Source: Balanoglossus misakiensis (taxonomy: Eukaryota; Hemichordata). From it: a stretch of 64,000 nt of DNA. Below the pieces are notes generated by a model. That model had not been told where the DNA came from and did no database searches. It was given only the letters and a program-made list of their open reading frames with translations. This document shows positions 23,480 through 54,879 of this stretch, one piece after another (position 1 is the stretch's first letter; each line of letters begins with the position of its first letter). Both the position numbers and the translations under genes were made by a program. The DNA is taken from assembly GCA_040954595.2 (NCBI GenBank), contig CM082587.2, positions 930,001 to 994,000 of the forward strand, written 5' to 3'.

Positions 23480-24286
23480 GTGAGCATACTTGTACAGGCC
23501 TACTGCTTTACGAATTTCAACCGATTTAAAGTATAACATGTACATGTACTCGCAGCACGTTTCCTAATATGCTGTACAGCCTCTCTGCAAACACGCATTG
23601 CCTTCCAAACTGAAGCGCCCCTAACATTTCCATTCTTTCTACTTTCTTTCTACAGATAATACCACGATGTCAGCAGCCAGTTTTGCCATAGTATTAAAAT
23701 CAGAGACATCTCCTTGCTTATCGTTTTTTTCTGAATCGATTTATCCGTTTTATTTTAATAAACAACGCTCTACCAGTTTATGAAACTGTGATTTATGCTG
23801 CGTTTTGCTGATATTCACTGTTCTTGTCAATAAAATGTTAAAAACATATTTCAGCTTCCGTATTTCTTCTTCATACAATACAGTACACACATCTTGGCGA
23901 GGGTGTTACGCATGCGTGTTGACCTATGCGCCATGTTGGTCGAGTAGCACAGGCTGGAAAGTCCAGGTTCGCTGAGTGTATGCAAACTAAACGATTCGTC
24001 CATGTAGTCATTGCTGAGACGGTCTTGGATAGAAGCACTGTGTCGTTTGTAACACCAAGTCAGCAAATAGTACTTTAAAGACAAACCATTCTTTCGATTT
24101 GCGGTCACTTCCGCAAGGAACAGGTTTCAGCTCTGGGCGGCGTAAGTCATTGTTCGTGTTTATGTACACGCGTTTGCGGACAGGCTAGTACTCTTGCACC
24201 TGGTTTTTTCGTCACATGTGCGTGAGGAGCATTGCCATCATATCAACAATTGGTAAACTTGACTTTTAATATCATAAAACGACAGA

Positions 24287-25436
24287 ATGGCCGACGCTGG
24301 CAATGATGACGAACCCACCATCCCACGCGCAGCTATCAACAAACTGATCAAAGAACTGCTTCCGACAGTTCGAGTAGCAAACGATGCTAGAGAACTCATA
24401 CTTAATTGTTGCACCGAATTTATTCACCTAATCTCGTCAGAGGCCAATGACATATGTAATAAGCAAACCAAGAAAACCATATCCCCGGAACATATACTCG
24501 CAGGTACGTAACTAAAATAGTAAACAGAATTTCCTTGCATGTGTGTGGAGCATGTATGTCAACACGTGTCAAAGGTCATGACTTCCAAGGACTGTACGGT
24601 AGATCAACTTGTAGGACGGTTACTGCTGTCAGTTTGAAGCATGTACATGTACTCTGCTTCTCAACATCTCCTTACTGGATAAGTGTAACATCTAAGGTCC
24701 ATTGTTTCAACTCATAACCTAAACTGTGGATGTGATGATAGTAATTTATTTCATGATTTACACTTTCAGCATTAGAAAGCCTTGGATATGGTGCCTACCT
24801 AGATGAAGTTAAATCTGTTCTGGAAGAATGTAAAACAGTGGCTGCCAAGAAGAGAAGACAGAGTACTAGACTTGAAAATTTAGGCATTCCGGAAGAGGAG
24901 TTATTACGGCAACAACAAGAGCTGTTTGCAAAGGTAATATGGTGTACTAACACTAAGATATGTTTTGGGCAAGTTAAAATAAAAAGTGTCCAAGATAAAT
25001 CATAAATTGTCACTTGATGTGTCCTATGGTTTTGCAGTTGTATGCTAATGAGGTGCTAAATGAGCTAACCCTGGCTGGCCTTGGGTTAGCCTATCCCTGA
25101 TACATTACTGAGATTGTTTCATGAAGATGAGATACATATGTTATAGTTAGCCTGGTCAGAGCTGAGAGTTGAGTAAAATTGAGGCCACGATCACCATTTT
25201 GAATGACAACTCCAGCTTGCCTAGCTGTGCAACGTCCAGCTCATTTTCCACTTTTGCTTAATCTAATCTGACAGGCCAGGCAGCAACAAGCAGAAATTGA
25301 ACAACAGGAATGGTTACAGCTTCAAGCGGTGCAAGCAGCTCAAGCTGCCCAACAACAACAACAACAACAACAACAAGGTACTGTGGCTGCTGGCAGTAAT
25401 GAGGATGAAGAAGATGATGGTGATGACGATGAATGA
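24287..25436 (+). CDS. DR1: NC2-beta / DR1 (down-regulator of transcription 1)
   Basis: Exons 24287-24503, 24770-24933, 25275-25436; 180 aa (human 176). NC2-beta forms a histone-fold heterodimer with NC2-alpha/DRAP1 that binds TBP on DNA and blocks TFIIA/TFIIB entry, acting in the nucleus. The N-terminal histone fold is almost identical to the vertebrate protein: TIPRAAINKLIKELLP, VRVANDARELILNCCTEF, HLISSEANDICNK, KKTISPEHILA. The second exon continues ALESLGYGAYLDEVK and ends RLENLGIPEEELLRQQQELF. The last exon has the Gln-rich QQQAEIEQQEWLQLQ segment, a run of nine Gln codons, and an acidic DEEDDGDDDE end. Introns are phase 1 and phase 0. No oddities except the Gln run. Confidence 0.97.
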
Positions 25437-25439
25437 GGG

Positions 25440-25460
25440 AATGAATGAATGAATGAATGA
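25440..25460. repeat. (GAAT)n microsatellite just 3' of DR1 stop
   Basis: Five consecutive GAAT units immediately follow the stop codon region of DR1. Confidence 0.85.
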
Positions 25461-25662
25461 CAGACAGTTTGGTTGCATTGTCTCGGTGCCTTCTTAACCA
25501 GCCAAATGTTGCATGTATAATATCCAACTTTCATTGTCATGTTGTGTAGACAACGTTCTGTCTTTTTTAAACTGAAAGTAGCTGGAACAAAATGTGTTTT
25601 AAACCAACAACATACATTTCTGCATTTGCAAAGCTACTAGTATGCATTTTGATCCGTGGCCC

Positions 25663-25696
25663 TTGAGGAGAGATATACATGTACATATCTCCTCAA
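25663..25696. repeat. Hairpin in the DR1 3' UTR
   Basis: TTGAGGAGAGATATACAT pairs with GTACATATCTCCTCAA, leaving a two-base bulge and almost no loop. A second small palindrome, ACTGCAGTAT/ATACTGCAGT, follows near 25797-25820. Both lie before the AATAAA at about 25836. Confidence 0.6.
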
Positions 25697-25899
25697 ATGA
25701 TTCTGTGTAGAACCAGTAAAGTTTGATTTTGTCTGGGGACATTATTTCTATTTTGTATTTGCATGTTACTCTTTGTTGATGGAAAATCATTGGACTGCAG
25801 TATTCTGGTATATACTGCAGTACCCTGCCATAGCTAATAAATAGTGAAAATTTCATGAAACCAGAAATGTGTCCATTGTATTATCATAAATCAAGGTTC

Positions 25900-28800
25900 T
25901 TTAAAAAGCATTATTACTTTGCTATAATAAAATGCAACGAGCAGCAATATAGTAGAATCATTGCATAACATGCATAACATTTATGCATGTAAACTAATTC
26001 CATTATCAGTTGCCTCTAAGAAGATAATCATTAGCATAGACGTGTAAAATATGTCGGCAAACATTTGATGACAAGTCAGTGTCATGGTGTTGTGTTCATC
26101 AATAGAGCGAAGATTTGCTCCTGCACAAATGGATGTAGATGCTCAGAAGCCATTGTCCACTCAGGTCAGTCACCTCGTCTGCAGTCTCTTTAGCGAACTA
26201 ATTTCTGGAGAGCATAAGACATTAACGGGCGAAGATGCTCAGATTTGTCACGCTTGTTATCCAACAGATGAAATCACTGCATTAACAAATACAATCAGCA
26301 GGAAAGAGCTTGTTAAAAGGGAAATTGATTCCTAACGTATCGCGACAAATAGCCAGATATTTGCCATAAACAATATTAATCCTTTAGCCCTATGTCTTGA
26401 GATCCAGTGCAATCTTGTCTCAGAGACGCCTGCTGACCCCATACCCAAGTTTCCGCCCTCTGATGCAACCTGCAGCCGTGCGAGATTGATACCCAGATGT
26501 TATTCTCTTATTTCAATCGTAATTTGCTTCCAAGAATACAGCGTATGTTCATCGAGTCCAACCCTGTGTGTTTTATTTTTTTGCATGGCATTAACAAAAC
26601 ATGACATGAGCTGCTTTGCTTTAAGTGGCGCCCAGTGAAAAATTTAGCATAGAACAGGGCTTGTCTGAAACACAAATCGGAAGTTCACAAGGCTTTTTCT
26701 TTGATTATATGTTTAAGGAACAGACCGACTTGTTAGGCACGTCACTGATGTGAAATATTTAGTGGAATTCGGTGTGTACTAATCATGCTAATGGAAGAAA
26801 GAAAGTTTCCTTCTCTGTAAATATTACATAACACTTTTCTTGGAAATTTGCACACACATTCACCATACTGATTGCAACAGCGTTTTTTTTAAAAAACAGA
26901 TTCGAACCAATATGCAAAAACTTTTGCGGGATTTCCACCTGTGTGATTGCAGAAAAAACTTGTAGTTTTGTCGATTCCTTGCAAATTGCAATGTTATAGC
27001 CTAGGGAAATCGAAAGGATCAATGGTGATTTCTCTAAGAAAACAGCGATATAGTACCCGGATAATCTTTAGAGAGCCATTACGATACGAATCAACTTTCA
27101 ATAGCTCTGTCGTATACCTTTCGTGCTGTAGGTCAACTTTTAAGGAACAAGGGTTTAAAATCACTGTGTATATAAGTAGAAAAAGACGGAAAAGAAATAT
27201 ACGTTCTCCATCAAGAGCTTCGTGGAAATGGTTGAAGTACGCAAATAACAAGGTTGACATTTTGTCAATTGGTTTTCCAATGAATCCGGGCATACATAAT
27301 ACCAAGAAACAGGCCCTGGTAATAATGGTTTGGGTTTTTGATTTCTCGAACTGTCTGTTCTGCATGTAATGTAATCTGAGACTTGGTGTCTGCTTCAACA
27401 TATTATTGTTATATGCCCTTTGTGTCTGCCTGATAAAAAACAGATGTCTCGTCAATGTCCGGCAATTTAAAACAACGTCTTCTTAGTCGACACACGTTGC
27501 CATTGCAGTGAATTATTTCAGGTTCGATTGAGCATTGTTTCACAATACATGTAGTGCAACACGTCTCCCATCGAATATTAGTCTCTGTACAATTGCCCGA
27601 AGCTGCAGCAGTTTTCGGAGACTCATCTTCTTTTATTTCGCTCTTCTCAATAGAGAATGATTCTCAATAGAGAATGATTCGTGATATGCTATTTTCGGAG
27701 AACATAACCTTGAAGGACAAAGAAGTTTTTGTGTGTGTCTACTACTGCCATCAGCAGCTTACGTATCACATGAAATACGATCAGGGGTCACTTTGTACAC
27801 CTCTTTCCTGTCTTCCCTCCCTCATTTACTGTTTCCTTTGTTGTTCCTCAATATACATGCAGAGGGTTTTACTAATAGTTAATTTACGCGTACGTCTGGA
27901 CACTCAGGAAGTCACGCACGCATATGCGTTAATTGCTCGTGACTGTTGCGGTTTAATTGTGCGTTTTGAATACGTTCAAACCACGCTGAAAGTGATAAAT
28001 CCGTGATCTACAGATTGTTCTGTCCCATTAGATAAAACTGGCAAAGCGCAAAGTTGTTTGGACATTGTGAAATTGTACTACCAGACGACTGCAACCTGGA
28101 ATTTACCATTCTCTGGTGGCGATGATTAGCATTAAGGTTAATGTTAACGTTAGGTTCGGGGTTATGACTTCTTTATTACATTAACTTTATATAAAAACCG
28201 AAACTTGACTTTATTCACGAAACCAAATAACTTATCCTAATGCTAGCCCTAAACCTAACTTTCGCCACCACAGAATGGTACAGTCCACTCTCCTGGCAGT
28301 ACTATTCACAATGTCCGGTTGTTTCCATAGAGTCATTGTCCGCAGATAATGATGAAGAGCGTATGGTGATGGAGTTGTGTGAAGTGGCTATTTTTTCTTG
28401 AACACCAATTGAAGAGAAGGGAGGTTGAATTTGGACATATGTCAAGGAGCTTTTGCATCTGTTTTCTAATTTTCTTCTGAAAGTTGTAATGTTTCTTCTT
28501 TTGCTTCAAATAACTGTCTGAAAGCTCAGATAACTACATGTATGTACATGTCTGTTGGGATTCAACAGAAAATACGTGTTATTTTCAGATTTTAAATGTA
28601 TATTTTATCATTTGAGCAACAGACGCGTCACCTTTGCATGCAACATCTGTTACACTACCCTACAAAATGATGGTACTAATCTACTTGTGGAGAATATTGT
28701 CTCAAGAGTTAAGACGCCAAACAAAACTCTTGACAGAGGGACCAGATACGAGTTGTGTGCTTGTGTCACGATCAACAAGTACTTCTGACGATACTTGGAC

Positions 28801-29952
28801 AACATCATGATAGCTCCCTGATGTCGCTCAAATGTCAATCTTGGACTTTCGTTCTGAAGAAATGTAGACAATGTCACAGATGCTGAATTTAAAGGTTCCA
28901 GTTTTGTTAACCCTCTTTCTGTACAATCATCCAAATTCCGGGGTAAATACATGCTATTTCAGGCTGGGAATTCGGTCATTTTAGCATTTGACAAACAGGC
29001 GTATTTTAGCCTTTACAATAAAATTGTACAATCTTCCAATGACTAATTGACTTGATAACCGACCACTTTAATCTGACTGTTAAATGAGTTCTCCCCATTA
29101 ATTGTCCTTTTATCTCTGAAGAAGAATTTAATTACCCCAACGCATTAGTATGCTAATTACATGAACACTTCTTTTGTTTCAACCATCAGTGCAACTCTCA
29201 TTGGATCATCAGAATTGTATTAGACTAATTGGCTTCGAACGGAAAAAATATTCGCTCTCACTATCTCTGCTGAGCAGAAACACTTTCACTTGAATTATCC
29301 CTTTATATCCTAGTACAATAGCTGATGCTGCGTATATTTGGTATGGAGGAGTAAGGTAAGAAGCTAACTCGCAAACCGGTAAACGTTCACGACATTCGTG
29401 GTGGTATTTTGTTATTCGCAACCTCTTATCGGCCCTGGAAGTTGTGAAACGTTTAGACATTCACGACCGCTTCTTGGACAAGTTGAATTTTAAATGTGTT
29501 AATTGACAAAAATGTCAGAAATTACCGCTTTTGAAATATATACACAAAAGCATGTAAATTTATAGACCTATGCCTTTTAAAGGTTTCTATTGACAGAGTT
29601 CCAGACTACCTGTATTACATTCAAATGGACGTAACTTCCACACGTTATGCACGTATTAGGCCTAAATTGTAAAAAATGGTTTGTTCTTGTCAGTGTATCA
29701 CGAGCATGGAATATGATAATGTTAACATTAACTTTACAGGATAGGCCCTATAACAGGATATTTATGACGTATTCAGATGACAGCGGCGAATGCGCAAGAT
29801 CTGTGCAATTGGTCTTGTGACATGTACCGGTAGATCCGCTCCGCCCTCCAATTGACAAGCATTTGCCGAGTCACCGGCATTCGGAGTGATGTGATTGTGG
29901 TGAAGGGAGCCTAACGCTTCCACTCTCACAAGCGACACCCAGCACCAAGAAA
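25900..29952. other. Gene-poor region of about 4 kb, no gene recognised
   Basis: Open frames at 26084-26335, 26947-27369 and minus 26994-27455 overlap one another, are AT-rich and show no domain. A 17-bp direct repeat (TTCTCAATAGAGAATGA) is duplicated at 27644-27677, and a MITE-like element lies at 28106-28278. The last part must contain the promoter of the large receptor gene; I see no TATA box before 29953. Confidence 0.5.
28106..28278. mobile_element. MITE-like element, 173 bp, TA target duplication
   Basis: The ends are inverted repeats: CCATTCTCTGGTGGCGA at the left and TCGCCACCACAGAATGG at the right (one mismatch). Each end is flanked by TA. Inside are subterminal GTTAGG-like strings in opposite orientation (GTTAACGTTAGG and CCTAAACCTAAC). 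No coding capacity. The structure fits a non-autonomous Tc1/mariner-type DNA transposon. Confidence 0.75.
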
Positions 29953-49632
<19,680 letters not shown>

Positions 49633-50070
49633 ACTGTCAAGTACAAATTGTGCGATACCAATGTTTTTAATTATATAATCCCAATTGAAGATGTCGTAAT
49701 TTCTTCTTGAATGTCTTTATTCCTGTATTTATGTTTCACAAGATGACACACATCATAAACTTGTCCAGTTAAAGAAGATGAAGACCCTAAGAATATGGGT
49801 TTTTACCATTTATAGCTTTAGTGTCTGTTCTACGTATACATATGTGGCTGTTTATAATATAAATGGTTTGCAATTAAAAAGGCAAAGTAGCCGGTTATTT
49901 TGCCAAGTACGGTCTCTCGAAGTTTGATCATTTTGCTTATCGATAAACATTCATGTGTAACCCGGTATATAGCCTCAGGGAGAAACCAAAAGACAGAATC
50001 ACTTCATACAAATGCCAATTGAGTGAAGACTGACAATCCATGCAAATAGTATTCTCAGATCCTCAGGGTA

Positions 50071-52208
50071 TCAGAGCTCATCTTTTGTTATCATGTTACT
50101 TATACCGGTATCCTGCAAAACAAAAAAGAGAATGAAAATATAAAATCTTGTCAGATTTCTTTTATGATAAAAAAACTAAAGGTCAAAATCCTGCAAATAT
50201 TCTAACATTATGAAACCTCAATTCACCCGAGGAAATAATTTATGTAGCTCTTGATGTCTATATATGTGATATGGATCATTCCAAACTTCAATGGAAATCT
50301 GTGTTTTCAGCAATTACGATTTTTTTTACCATCGGGCTCTCAAATAGCAATCAAGCGAAGGATAGAATGTTCAGAGTAGAAATCATAAAGAGATTGAAAT
50401 ATAAATAATCCTACCTCTTCATTTAGTTGAACAGCATTAAGAGTTTTCCAGATTTTGCAGTAGTGTTCTCGCAGACCTTTCAGCATTAGTGGATTATCTG
50501 CAGTTTTTCCGTTGAGGACAAAATATTCTTTATTTTGGCCGTAGGCTGTCCATTTATTGTCGTGTATCTCATTTTCATGTCCCTTATTAGGATTTCTGCC
50601 AAAACAGACATTAGAAAATTTTTAGAAGGGCAGTAGCTGAATATATTTGTATGTGTTTTAAATATTGTGAAATTTTCAGATTTGAAACGATCAGAATTCA
50701 GATCATTCTGCAGTCTGTTCTTGTATCACAAACTCTTGACCTTGAACTTACCCTGTTTTGGCAAAATTTGCCCAGAAGTTCATGATCTTGCGGCTTAATT
50801 GCTTCTCCTCTTCAGTGAAACCATCCCAGACCAACGCTTGACCAAACACAAACTTGGTGTCATCAGAATGAACACTTCCCATCCACTCTGGAAGACGGCT
50901 AAAGGAAGGGCGGTGGCCAAATTCGTAGTAATACACATCTAGGCCAGCATTTGTGTACACTGATGCCAGATGCAAAGATGGGCATCTGTAGCTGTGGTCA
51001 GTAGCCATGTGGATCAAGATATCACGGAAGTGTGATCCATCTGTGGGTGCTGACAACTTGACATAATGTTCAGCAATAGAAAGAGGATCTTCATACGCAG
51101 AATACAGATACTGAACGACGTTTTGGAAGACCCCATAATCCATTTCAAAATCATTCTCAGGCAAGACACCTGGTAACTTCACCCTGAATGTCATTTCACC
51201 TGAATCTTGTTTGGTAGTTCCCATCAGAAGATTAGTCTTCTTGAATTCTTTCTTCCTGGCTAAGATGACTGGAGGTTCTGTAATGAAGGTGCCATCAATA
51301 ACTGGGGGGAACGGTGTTCTGAAAAGTGTGAATGGTTTTTGAACCCTGGCAATGTCTTCTGCTGGTTTCGCCTTCAGACATTTCAGAATCCGAGAAACAT
51401 TTGGGATGCCACCATCACTGTCATCTAAGCAACCGACTTGCCTGGCCAAATCATATCCTCTCTCCATTCCCTCTTTCTTGCTGGTGAAAGCTCTCTTAGT
51501 GTTCATGATGTACCCACTCTGAATAATGGCTCTCTGGTAGAGTTTTTGGCTCTCGGCAGAAAATAAGTGGTAGCCGACCGATGCACCTCCAGCGCTCTGT
51601 CCAAAGATGGTCACTTTCCCTGGATCCCCACCAAAGACAAAGATGTTTTCATGCACCCATTTCATGGCCAGCTGCTGATCCAACAGACCCATGTTGCCCG
51701 GCGCATCAGGTGTGTCCAAAGCAAGGAAACCAAAGACCCCAAGACGATAGTTCATGGACACCACTATGACCTTCTGTGTTGCAGCAATCACTGACCCATT
51801 AAACTTGGGGTTTTCTGACCGACCCCAGGTAAATCCACCACCATGTATCCAAACCATCACAGCTGCCGACTGAGGACATGGATGTGGGACCCACACATTG
51901 AGTAACAAACAATCTTCGCTCTGTGGAAGAGGACCTACGTTATCCCTGTCATGTTTCTGAATACAGGAAGCTGTGAACTCGGTAGCATCTAGAGTTTCAG
52001 TCCATGGATCTGCTGGCTCTGGCGCTCGAAAACGCAGCTCTCCCACGGGTGGCTTTGCATATGGAATAGACAGGAAGACATCCACTTCTTGACTTAGTGT
52101 TTGCAGCCTCCTTCCTCGTACTGTGCCACTCTTAATGTTCACAATAGGCTGATCACTTGCAGAGCAAAGGTTCAAAGACAGAAGGGTGACTACAAGTAGT
52201 TCAAGCAT
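50071..52208 (-). CDS. Cholinesterase-family carboxylesterase with C-terminal KDEL
   Basis: Exons on the minus strand: 52208-50752, 50595-50415, 50112-50071; 559 aa. It hydrolyses carboxylic esters. I chose ATG 52208 because it gives a clean signal peptide (MLELLVVTLLSLNLCSA); in-frame ATGs at 52229 and 52259 are possible. Landmarks: SEDCLLLNVW (98-107), oxyanion HGGGF (122-126), nucleophile GQSAGG with Ser205 (Gln replaces the usual Glu), acid Asp335 in TKQDSGE where most relatives have Glu, and His447 in SVHSDD. The last exon ends ITKDEL, an ER-retrieval signal, so the enzyme should be ER-luminal like vertebrate liver carboxylesterases (HxEL). It is head-to-head with the PLP enzyme gene, 221 bp apart. 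Confidence 0.93.
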
Positions 52209-52429
52209 GGCTAATGAAGGCTTTGTCATTTGTGATGGGTCTATTATAGCAGCTATCATTGCAACGTGTGTTCCATTCAACTATACCGTAGAGGGCCTCG
52301 GTCAATTTAGGTCAAGAATTGACCCAGGTTTGACCTTTGCTAGGGTCTTGATTTACATGTATATCAAATACATCACTCATAGTGCAATGCATTTCATAAA
52401 TTACAGCTACTGAAACTTGATAGGAGACA
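52209..52429. promoter_or_regulatory. Bidirectional promoter with nuclear-receptor half-sites
   Basis: 221 bp separate the two start codons. Within 40 bp lie CGGTCA (52299-52304) and AGGTCA (52309-52314) as a direct repeat spaced by four. TGACCC (52320-52325) and TGACCT (52331-52336, followed by TTGC) lie on the opposite strand. The cluster resembles nuclear-receptor response elements; function is inferred. Confidence 0.5.
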
Positions 52430-54735
52430 ATGACATCAAAGGTCGTGGTGCTGGTAGCTACCACATCAGCAGTAGGTGCCTGTTTGTTGGCTGTGTGGTT
52501 GAGAAAATCAAAATGTCGAAAGAGGAAGGCAAAATTTGGACGGGAAATACGCAGTCAAGAGTTCTCACTGAGAGAGGACACGTACCCATGCAACAATGGC
52601 TCGTATGGAGCAACTCCAAAACAAGTGAGAGAAGTCAGGGACAGGTAAGCAAGATTATGGTTTGGGTGGCAAAAACAAACTTTGTGCCTCAATTTAATCC
52701 CAGTCAGTTTTTTTTATAGTGATGTTTAGCATGGTTGTTTTATAGGTTTCTGGAAGAGCTTGATCAAAGTCCAGATGAGTTTATGTTGTGCAAAAGAATG
52801 ATTTATTATGAAGAAGCCTTGCTTTGTGTTGCTGACTTTGTTGGTGCCAAGATGGAAAACTTGTTTTTCGTTGAAAATGCAACTACAGGTGTGTTCTTTC
52901 CATTTATTAATATGCAAATGCATATTGTTTGCATAATTCATTAATTATGTAAATTACTCTCACTTATGCATATCAACCCACAAAACACTAATCAGGTTTA
53001 TATTCTTCACCAGGAATCAACTGTGTCCTGAAATCGTTCAAATTCAGTGAAGGTGACAGTATTTTCATCAGCAACTTGACTTACCCAGCAGTCATCAACA
53101 CAGCTTTTGACGTCTGTGACAGCTCAGATAAAGGTAAAATCTAGTCATTATGCAGTGTTGGTATTTTTAATAAGAATGCATATATAGAGAACTCATCCCC
53201 CACTCTTATCCCAACAGGAATCAAACATGTAAAGGCAGAGTTCAAATTTCCAATTCAAAGCAAGGAAGACCTTGTCCAGCAGTATATCGATATCTTAGAG
53301 TCCAACCCATCCATCAAAGTGGCTGTCATTGATCACATCACCAGTAGTACGGCGTTGCTGATGCCAGTTCAGGAATTGATCCAGGAATTTCACAGCAGAG
53401 GAGTACAGGTCATTGTCGATGGGGCTCATGCACCAGGACAATTGGAAATCAACATAGAAGAACTCGGGGCTGATTACTATGTGGGTACGGAAACCCCTCT
53501 TTATCATTTGCTGTATAGACGCACAAATTTTCAATTGTCAGAAGTGAGCCTTGTGTGACCTCCTTTAGCCCGGAGACCAGGGCGTCGATCTAGATCTTTT
53601 CCCCGACGCCCTGGTTTACGGGCTAGACCTCCTTGTGTGACCTGTACTTTAGTGGTGAACGTACTATTGTGCTGTCTACTTGTGCCTGTCACATTGCCTT
53701 AGACTCGTGTTTTGGCTTGTCACAAGCTGGCTGAAGCCGGGGGCTGAGATAAGCCTGCAGATTTTACTGATAAGTGGTCATTTCAACCATCATGCATTTA
53801 GTGCCAATGGTTCTGTGCCACACGGGAGTAAAATTGAGTGATGTTTATACAGCTATGTTTATATGTATTAGCCTCATACACATATTTAGCCAATATTTGA
53901 GGAGAGACCTTCCATCTGTTATTCTGCAGGTAACCTGTACAAATGGTCCTTTGCTCCTAAAACCTGTGCTTTTCTGTGGATACACCCAAAACACTACAAA
54001 ACAGTGAAGCCACTGGTTACCTCACACCACTATCAACAGAGTCTGCTGAACCAGTTTTCATTGCATGGCACACGAGATGATTCAACATATTTCAGTGCTC
54101 CTGCTGGGATTCAATTCTTCCAAAGCATTGGCGGGCTTGTAAGTGTTTCAAGTCAAACTCCTTATTTCCCATCTGTCTGTCTGTATGAATGTGTGTAGTA
54201 ATCTTCAAATGCTTTATTTAAAATCACATCAAAATAACATTTTCCAAAAGTTTGTTAAATATTTTCAACGTCTATCACTCACACAGCCACTGCTACAAGA
54301 GCCACTTGTTTACCAAGAATGTGTCAAGTGTCTAAATAATATCAATTTCTCCCTCTTCCATATTTATCTGTCTTTCCACAGGAAGAAATATCCAACTATA
54401 ACACCGGGCTAGTAGACTGGGCTCTTGATATGCTGTGTAGAGATTGGGGCACACAGAAGCTCTCCATCCCCAGAGATATGAGGGCTCCCTTTATGGGGAT
54501 GGTAGAAATCCCAGAAGGCAGCATCACCATGCCAACCGTAGCCTCACGAAGTAACATTGAGAGGATACGAGCTGATATCTACAACAAGTATAATGTTTAT
54601 TTTGTACTTAGTATCATACAAGGTCGAATGTATTGCAGGATTTCTGCACAGGTGTATAACACACAGAATGATTATCTGAAATTGCGAGATGCCTTCCTGG
54701 ATATGAAAATGACAAATGCCAAATTGAAGATGTAA
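52430..54735 (+). CDS. Class V PLP-dependent enzyme, isopenicillin-N-epimerase-like, membrane-anchored
   Basis: Exons 52430-52644, 52746-52888, 53014-53133, 53218-53484, 53930-54138, 54382-54735; 435 aa. The fold-type I family includes cysteine desulfurases, isopenicillin N epimerases and hercynylcysteine sulfoxide lyases. VDGAHAPG supplies Asp227 (pyridine nitrogen) and His230 (ring stacking); GNLYKWSFAPK supplies the Schiff-base Lys253. PCNNGSYGATPKQV near residue 55 is the usual N-terminal substrate loop. Residues 5-23 (VVVLVATTSAVGACLLAVW), followed by a Lys/Arg-rich stretch, form a probable signal anchor, unusual for this mostly soluble group. Substrate unknown; C-S lyase or desulfurase activity is as plausible as aminotransfer. 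Confidence 0.9.
53557..53634. mobile_element. 60-bp foldback element flanked by 9-bp direct repeats
   Basis: GACCTCCTT occurs at 53557-53565 and again at 53626-53634. Between them, 53566-53625 is a near-perfect palindrome: TAGCCCGGAGACCAGGGCG at the left against CGCCCTGGTTTACGGGCTA at the right, with a short central region. This looks like a tiny inverted-repeat element with its target-site duplication, in intron 4 of the PLP enzyme gene. Confidence 0.75.
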
Positions 54736-54879
54736 AACTTAATAGGACTTTGATGACGTACATGCATGATTGCATTTGGAAGTTTTCTTCCAAGCTTCGC
54801 TCAAACGGTTTAAAGGTAAAAGCTTAAAATATACAGCATTTTTTTAAAAGCAAAATCACATATATTTGAGAGGTCCATA

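Noticed and set aside
26084-26335. 83-codon open frame downstream of DR1
   Set aside because: No ATG context, domain, homologue or splice partner that I recognise.
26947-27455. Overlapping open frames of 140 (+) and 153 (-) codons
   Set aside because: They lie on opposite strands of the same AT-rich segment, contain no domain, no splice pattern and no promoter or signal sequence. Chance open frames are more likely.
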